Assembly (NCBI GenBank): GCA_000697475.1
Contig: JNEU01000877.1
Coordinates: 91,611 to 155,610, forward strand
From: Lichtheimia corymbifera B2541
Lineage: Eukaryota > Mucoromycota > Mucoromycetes > Mucorales > Lichtheimiaceae
Length of the DNA stretch: 64,000 bases
Direction of reading: 5' to 3'
Notes under the pieces: generated by a model
What the model saw: only the letters and a program-made list of their open reading frames with translations
What the model was told of the DNA's origin: nothing
The model's database searches: none
Position numbers and translations under genes: made by a program
Shown here: positions 57,855 to 64,000 of the stretch, piece by piece
Layout of the letters: the number at the start of each line of letters is the position of its first letter
How positions within the stretch are numbered: position 1 is the stretch's first letter

Positions 57855-60800
57855 ATGAATGCATTGCCGAACGCGAGTGCAGCTCCCAAATCAGAAAGCC
57901 CCGATGCTTCGAGTAAACGGATACGCATCAGTCGTGCATGGTAACGGCCTCGATCGCATAAATGTCGAAAGGGTGTTTTGCTCATGGTAGATCTTGTTTG
58001 ACAGCGACTTTTGCCGACGTAAAAAGGTGAAATGCCACTTCACTCCTGGCACGCCATGTTCCAATTGTGTCTCCTATGGTGTATCATGCGAGTTTACAGA
58101 CAAGTAGGCGTTTTTCGATGCCGTTGTTATGATACACACTGACCATTGATTTGATTTCCTGCAGTGCCAAAAAGAGAGGACCCCCTAAAGGGTAAGTGAG
58201 GGTGGTAAAAGACAATCAATGTGAATGAGAACTTATAGACAATGAATAGCTTCATTGATGGATTGGAGAAACGAATACGAAGAATTGAGTTGATTCTGGC
58301 AGGAGGTGCAGCAATAGGCGTTGACGAACCCCATCCGACACAACAACCATGTCCATTTCAGCAGCGGCAACAACAACAACAACAGCAACCATTTATCGTA
58401 TCACGCAAAGGTTATGTACGGTCCAAGGCGCCTTCTGCAAAGCATATACGATGCGTTGGTGATACATCCATGCTCTTGTTACTACAAAAGAAGCTTTCCA
58501 TTGGCCGCATTAGTGAATTGATGAACCACATTGCACCAGGACCCGACTTTCATCAATATGGCCGAGAACTTGTACAAGTATTGGATGATCAAGTGAGCAT
58601 GTCCCAACTCTTCCCCGACGCAATGCATCTTCAACGCGGTGTCAATTTCTGGATTTACACAACGACAGGTGCCGATCGACATACCAGTGATCGTTTATTA
58701 CAAATGTAAGTTGTTTGAAAAAAGGGATGGTTACTATGACGCTAACTGAATGCACCTAGCTATTTCCTCAACATTCATCCAGTTTTACCCGTCGTGGATA
58801 AGGTGGAATTTTTACGGCAATATCGTGATCAAGCTGACAATTTTCCTGCTGCTGAGCTCATGAATGCCATGTTTGGTGCTGCTGCACGATTCGTTGAATA
58901 CGAGACGCAACACAGCGAGTCAATGGTTAAACCTGAGGCACGATGGGATGTTCCTGCAGGATGGAGTGATCATTTTTTCGATCAAGTGGAATCCTTTTTA
59001 AGGACAAATCCTGGGAATAGTAGCTTATCCACTGCACAAGCCATGATATTGCTCATCAATACCACGTCCAAAATGACAGCAAAGTCTTCAGCATCCTGGT
59101 TGATGAATGGATTGGTAAGTGTGGGATCGCTTGACCGACACATGTTTGAATATCCGATGACTAAATTGTAGATATATATATAGGTTATTCGATTGGTAAG
59201 CAACCTATGCATTATCACATGTGCCATCAAGAAATAGGCTACCTAATCATGTTGTATTATAGGGTCAAGCATTGGGCCTTCATCGCTGTTGTTCAGAATG
59301 GAAAATCAGTAACGAAGAAAAGGAACTACGGAGAAGAATTTGGTGGGGCATGTTTATTGGCGATCGATTTCAAGCAGCTGCATTGGGTCGTCCAACATCG
59401 ATACGTGAAGAGGTAAATTGGATTGTGTCATTGTTGAGAAGAGGAGAGAGCAAAAAATGTTGACAGAGGGATTTTAGGACGCCGACGTGGAATATCCTAG
59501 CACTGTTGTCAGTTGGCGTGAAGTACTCGATGAACCATCAGGACCTGACGATGACGCTTATCCACGATTCCCATCCTCCACTTTCAGACCGGCATCACTG
59601 GATGGAAGTGTAGAACTCTACCAAATATTTTTGCAACTGGTCAAGTTATCTGAGATCCTTGGACGAATTCTTCTGGGCATGTACACACCAGGTGCTCGGC
59701 GATGTTCTGCAGTCCAGGGATACGATGCCATTGTCACGCGTCTGGATTATGAATTGACTGAATGGCACCAAGGCTTTCCATTAGCACTCAAGAATACAAA
59801 ACACAAGGACTTTGATGAAAGGAATGGCTATTTTGCCTCTAGCATTGGTATGTTTCTTTTTTGCATGATCCCTTGTAACCTTCCTTTTACTCATTACAAC
59901 AACATTTATAGCATCCATATTACTTGCCTATTTTTCATGTCTCATTTTACTTCATCGACCTTTTATTGAACGCGATGTCAGTGCGAGTGATGAAAAGACA
60001 CGATCGTCTTATGTTTCTTTTCGGATCAGTACCAGTGCAGCCAGTCGTGGTGTCCGAATTGCCGAGCGGATGACAGGGCGTGATTTCATGATGTTTCCTT
60101 ACTTGTTCAACGTTTATCCGATTCTCCAATTCTGTTTAATTCACCTGTACAATGCACGCAATTCCGATGTCAGGATATCTACGGCGGGGCGAAAGGATCT
60201 TCGCAAAGCATTGCAATTTGTCGAGCGCGTCAAAAACATATCATCCAGAACAAAGTCATTATACGATGTAGTGCAATTGATCATGAAGAATCTGGGTGGC
60301 GATCTTCAATTAAGCAGCAGCAGTAGCCACTCGAGCCCCATTGGCCACCATGCATCGCCTCGTCGTGAACCGGTTTCAACGACAGCAGGTGTTCCTCGCA
60401 AAGTATCTGATGTGGGTCGTGGCAGTAATCCACCACCATCACCTATGCAACAACAGCAATTGACGCCAAAGCATGAACCAACAACCACGATACCCACCGA
60501 TGCATTTTCTATCGAACAACAATCCCATGCTTCTCCTTCACATTCTGAATGTAAGTTTCCTTTATTATCATGTCTATTCCATAGATGACTAATTTTATGT
60601 TTTGGATAGCATCCTTTTCGGAAGCCTTTACTTTAAAGCAATTCGGATTTGATGTACCCATGGATAATTCATCAGCTGCAGCGTTTTTACAACAACAAGA
60701 TATGACTTCGTTTACATCAACTCCTTTGGTAGGAGGAGGGGGAGGACCTACTTCATCCCTGTATCCATCCTATCCACCACAACAGCCCACAGTCCCTGAT

Positions 60801-61037
60801 TCGACAACAGCACCTTATCCATCTTCGGTGATGAATACTACTGCAATGCAACCACAGCAGTTTTATGGCATGTTCCCAGGACAAGATACTTCTGCAGCAC
60901 AATCCAATTTCAGAAACAACCCCAACAACCCATTTGTGAGCTTGCCATCATCGATGGATTGGTCAGATTGGATTCAATGGATGGTACAACGTGGTCCAAG
61001 TGATAATAACGGATGGCAACCTTATCCCAGTACCTGA
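57855..61037 (+). CDS. Zn(II)2Cys6 transcription factor with fungal_trans domain
   Basis: Ten exons: 57855-57940, 58005-58103, 58165-58191, 58250-58705, 58760-59114, 59184-59195, 59263-59412, 59478-59847, 59912-60550 and 60610-61037. They give 873 residues, in frame. The Zn cluster is split by introns: RISRACDFCRRKKVKCHFTP, then CSNCVSYGVSC, giving six cysteines, followed by basic NAKKRGPPKG and a heptad linker (FIDGLEKRIRRIELILAGG). The fungal_trans domain shows IHPVLPVVDK, then GQALGLHRCCSEWKISNEEK and ELRRRIWWGMFIGDRFQAAA, the family's WW motif. The C-terminus is Ser/Pro/Gln-rich, as in an activation domain. Exon 6 is only 12 nt (VIRL). The target genes cannot be predicted. Confidence 0.92.
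59184..59195 (+). other. 12-nt microexon in the Zn2Cys6 gene
   Basis: GTTATTCGATTG, preceded by TATAG and followed by GTAAGC. It codes VIRL and joins MNGL to GQALGLHR. The result matches the family's G-x-A-(V/I)-R-(M/L)-x2-x-LGLHR helix; skipping it would keep the frame but delete four conserved positions. Confidence 0.7.
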
Positions 61038-62329
61038 TGGATCTTTGTTCTTCTTCAGTCATGTGTATATTGCTTCTTTTGTTCTTCATATTCTCTCTAC
61101 CATGTGCATAATCTTCCGCCCGTATAATATAAAATAAACCTTACAAGATGTAAATCACAAAAACAAGGATCGTGTGTTGCGATGTATTAAGTATATACAA
61201 GATCTGATCACCGAAGAAAAGGGGGGGAGAAGTTATGCTATCGAATGCACCCTTTGTTCAAGACACAATGAATCAATCAGATCCTTTCTCTTCCTTATTT
61301 TCTTTTATCACAGCATTTACAAGTGCATATACTTCTACACAATCCTACATAACTCTTTCTATAATACAATGCATCAAGTTTCCAACTCAGGAAGAAGGGA
61401 GGTCTCTTATACCATAGAAATATAGAAATGACTGGACCAACGCAGTCACGTATTCATTAATGCAATCCTTTAATCCAACGTCATTCACGAGCGATAGATT
61501 GAGAGGGAAAACAAATTGCTTCAAGCGGGAGTTACTGCAATATGAGATGTTTCTATCCTTTGGACGTGCATTGTGCAAAGGCGGATGAATGGACCTGAGA
61601 TGACATTTGATGCGTGATGGTGAATTATCCACAAAGTACGGAGTTGGATGATGATGGTTGTACATAGCTGACACGCTGCATAAAGGATGGTGATAGAGTA
61701 GTTGCCATGGAATAGTGTATAGTACAATAATTGGATGCATCAGTCGTTCAGGATGATAACATCAATGACAAGTTGATAATGGATACACTCCCTTTTCACG
61801 TGTTGTATATACCCAAATAACCCCACTCCATGTACCAAAACAATATCCATATCCATAGGGACCCGCATGTATTGAAAGCAAGTTGATACACGTAAATAAA
61901 GCTGTTTCTATACAATGGCTATCTGCTGTTCACGGGAACACGGCTGTGAGGCATGCTGCTGCAAGTAAAGAAAACTGCCCGACACAATAAAGAAAAGGCA
62001 TTGCCAACGGCATATGCTGGAATGAATGCGGTTACGCTTGATCGTGGTAGAGGAGCGTGCAAGAGAGTGTATCGTGTCAAGAGACTAGCGTGTTGTAAAA
62101 GAGTGACAAGAAGGCTGTGCAAACGCAATGGAGTTACCATTCAGTCGAAGACAATAGGATCAAGACAACTGTAGCAATGACATGATGGGTTGAAGCAGGA
62201 CAATCGTTCCCACGTTATAGTTGTACTTGAATGGGGCAACGGAGGAAAGATAGCTGGAAATTAAATAGGTCAGGCACTTCCCTAGAAATTCATGCACACA
62301 GTAAATTGATCCATGTTATTGATATTGCT
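61038..62329. other. Intergenic region of 1.3 kb, no gene seen
   Basis: 3' flank of the regulator gene, then AT-rich sequence with short frames of no recognisable kind. It borders the repeat array at right. Confidence 0.4.
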
Positions 62330-63060
62330 CATGTTGACCTCAAACTCGGTCAGAAGATGCTCTAGGACATGCTGATCAACTTTGTCTTAATAAAGAATCC
62401 ATGCTTCATTTGAAAATTTCGAAAGGGAGAGCATAATGTGGAATTGACTATGACCGATGGAAATTGGGAAAGCGCCGGATTTATGAAAAAGTCAATTACT
62501 ATGTAGGTAATTGGGATTCCCCATTTCACACTTGAAACTTGGTCAGAAGGTACTCTCGCACATGCTGATCAACTTCATTCATTCAAAAACCGCATGGTTC
62601 ATTACGCACATTTTGAATGCCGGCCAGCCCAAATGTAGGAGAAAATACGGTAGACGATCCTGCTCCCCGAGATTGCCCACCTCGAACCTGAAACTTTCAC
62701 ACAACATCCTTTCGACCACACCGCGCAATTTCGTTCCCATAAAGACCCCAGAGTTCATTATGAAAACCTTGAATGTAGGAGAGACGACGAATGGGTGGTA
62801 ACATAAACAGTGTGTACGGCCGTGCGCGCCGATATTGCTCGTGGGGACGTCGAAACTTGGCCAGGAGGTGCGCTCGAGCATGCTGATCAACATCGTTCTC
62901 ATAAAGCCTCTACACATCATTATAGAGATTTGGAGAAACAGGCACCTTCATTTTTTACCTATGCTGTAAACGTGATGTTATATGACAAGTGGTCTTTGCT
63001 CATTCTAAAGTACCTCGACTCTCATAGAGCGGAAGGTGCGCCGGGGCGTGCTTGTGTAAC

Positions 63061-63102
63061 ACAACTCATTTGCATGATACTTCCCAATGAACAAACGCCA
63101 CT
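63061..63102 (+). repeat. 42-bp direct repeat, left copy
   Basis: ACAACTCATTTGCATGATAC and the following 22 bases recur exactly at 63581-63622, a 520-bp offset. The two copies flank the palindrome's right unit. Confidence 0.75.
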
Positions 63103-63530
63103 CTCCATATAGCATTACGCATACAGCATAGTAAAAACATAAAGGTGCCTGTACCTCTAAACTTTACAATGAAACGTGGGGTCTTCAATCGAACAAAGTT
63201 GCTCGTGGGGATGAAGCGCACCTTGGGTGCAAGTTTCACGATCACCGTGGCCATTCTCAGATTCACCCAATGTCACCACCAGCCAAAGTTGAAAAAAAAT
63301 TCTCGAGGTCGACCGGATTCAACTTGGCTGGTGGTGACATTGGGTGAATCTGGGATCGGCGAGCCTGATCGTGAAACTTGCACCCAAGGTGCGCTTCACC
63401 CCAACGAGCAACTTTGTTCGATTGAAGACCCCACGTTTCATTGTAAAGTTTAGAGATACAGCTATCTTTATGTTTTTACTATGCTGTATGCGTGATGCTA
63501 TATGTCAAGTGGTCTTTGTTCATTGTCAAG
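63080..63530. repeat. Large inverted repeat (palindrome) with ~210-bp arms
   Basis: The left arm (about 63080-63292) and right arm (about 63318-63530) are reverse complements with few mismatches, around a 25-base spacer (A-rich, then CTCGAGGTCGACC). The same 66-codon frame can be read outward from both arms. The arms are two repeat units in opposite orientation. Confidence 0.75.
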
Positions 63531-63580
63531 TAGGTAGACCCTGACCGAGCCGAAGATGCAGACGGACTTCTTTGTGCAAC

Positions 63581-63622
63581 ACAACTCATTTGCATGATAC
63601 TTCCCAATGAACAAACGCCACT
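63581..63622 (+). repeat. 42-bp direct repeat, right copy
   Basis: Exact second copy of 63061-63102. Far too long for a target-site duplication, so it more likely marks the repeat-unit boundary. Confidence 0.75.
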
Positions 63623-63863
63623 TGTCGTATTCTGAGGGACTAGCCCACCATCTTTATTCACACTCAGCATGATTGCATCATCTCATCTATATACACACGC
63701 GTAATCACCCTAAATAAATCTTTGTCTTTCTTTCTCTTATTGAGTCTCACGGACACTTTACTGCTACCAGTTCTCTCTCTGCTCTCAACACACACACGCA
63801 CATACATCTTCTATTTTATTATATCACATTTTTTTCCGTGAATTCTTTTTATTCTTTTTTATC

Positions 63864-64000
63864 ATGTCTGCCCCTGCCAACAACAACGCTACCAACAACA
63901 ACACCCCTACCAACTCTCCTACCAACACCCCTGTCGGCTCCTCTGTCAACGACAACAACAACAACAACAACAACAACTCGTCTGGCAATGCACCTGACCG
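63864..64000 (+). CDS. Start of an Asn/Thr/Pro-rich protein, truncated by window end
   Basis: The frame begins MSAPANNNATNNNTPTNSPT, continues with a run of nine Asn and ends SSGNAPDR at the window edge. A CT-rich stretch (about 63720-63860) precedes the ATG, as in other promoters here. The protein's domains lie outside the window, so no function can be given; such low-complexity N-termini are common in fungal regulators and RNA-binding proteins. Confidence 0.6.
   Translation, partial: MSAPANNNATNNNTPTNSPTNTPVGSSVNDNNNNNNNNSSGNAPD

Larger units (their letters stand above)
62330..63622. repeat. Degenerate tandem repeat array of ~170-bp units
   Basis: At least five units share, in order, a GAAACTTGG-CAG core, a G(C/G)TGCTC-like segment, CATGCTGATCAAC (or CGAGCAACTTTG), an ATAAAGACCC-like segment and a TTCATTA/TTTCATT end. 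Units begin about 62340, 62515, 62690, 62850 and 63360; one more at about 63150-63270 is inverted. Spacing is about 160-175 bp for the first four. Two units (62.83-63.10 and 63.34-63.62 kb) share a longer tail with TATGCTGTA and CAAGTGGTCTTTG. No protein frame runs through it. A mobile or satellite-like origin is inferred. Confidence 0.65.

Noticed and set aside
57656..57985. 109-codon minus-strand frame
   Set aside because: Overlaps exon 1 of the Zn2Cys6 gene, whose spliced reading gives an intact zinc cluster.
63066..63544. Two identical outward 66-codon frames in the palindrome
   Set aside because: They mirror each other because the arms are inverted repeats; there is no start context or family, so they are not called as genes.

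Overview
The window looks like a euchromatic stretch of a filamentous fungus, most likely an early-diverging Mucoromycota (Mucorales-type) genome. Evidence: densely packed genes on both strands, many short GT-AG introns (about 45-130 bp), fungal-only families (VTC4 polyphosphate polymerase, MET2, Zn2Cys6 regulator with fungal_trans domain, Kre9/KNH-like surface proteins), and the N-terminal-TPR F-box/LRR and kelch membrane protein types that are common in Mucorales. No rRNA, tRNA, CRISPR array or intact transposon was recognised. The genus cannot be fixed from sequence alone. Exon boundaries were read by eye; for most genes the summed exon lengths are divisible by three.

Layout. 1-2.3 kb: no confident gene. 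2.3-17.2 kb: ECT1 (phosphatidylethanolamine synthesis), an acidic GPI-like surface protein, PDI, NAD-dependent glycerol-3-phosphate dehydrogenase, a kelch membrane protein, a Q/N-rich membrane protein, a nucleotide-sugar transporter, an SCP2-type sterol carrier and MET2. MET2 and a D-3-phosphoglycerate dehydrogenase gene (17.5-19.1 kb) diverge from a 293-bp promoter with a perfect TGAGTCA (Gcn4/CPC1-type) site near its middle. 19.4-25.7 kb: DBP7-like rRNA helicase, a mitochondrial TPR protein and VTC4.

26-38 kb is the accessory part. Two small secreted His-Pro-Tyr repeat proteins (28.1 and 37.2 kb) share duplicated promoters. Between them lies a segmental duplication of a divergent CUS1 (SF3b subunit 2) / F-box gene pair. 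Copy 1 kept CUS1 and lost the F-box gene; copy 2 kept most of the F-box gene and has a broken CUS1. A secreted beta/gamma-crystallin-like protein lies between the copies. 38-43 kb: three same-strand secreted or membrane proteins with Kre9/KNH-like Ig domains. 43.7-54.6 kb: amino-acid transporter, 15-exon subtilase, SRP40/Nopp140 nucleolar protein and a Tra2-like SR splicing factor. 56.4-61 kb: a second SCP2 paralogue and a 10-exon Zn2Cys6 regulator with a 12-nt microexon. 62.3-63.6 kb: a degenerate tandem repeat array ending in a large palindrome. The window ends inside the start of an Asn-rich gene.

Most genes are ordinary housekeeping loci. The strongest candidates for something undescribed are the His-Pro-Tyr repeat family with its doubled promoter module, the reciprocally decayed CUS1/F-box duplication, the crystallin-fold secreted protein and the palindromic repeat array.
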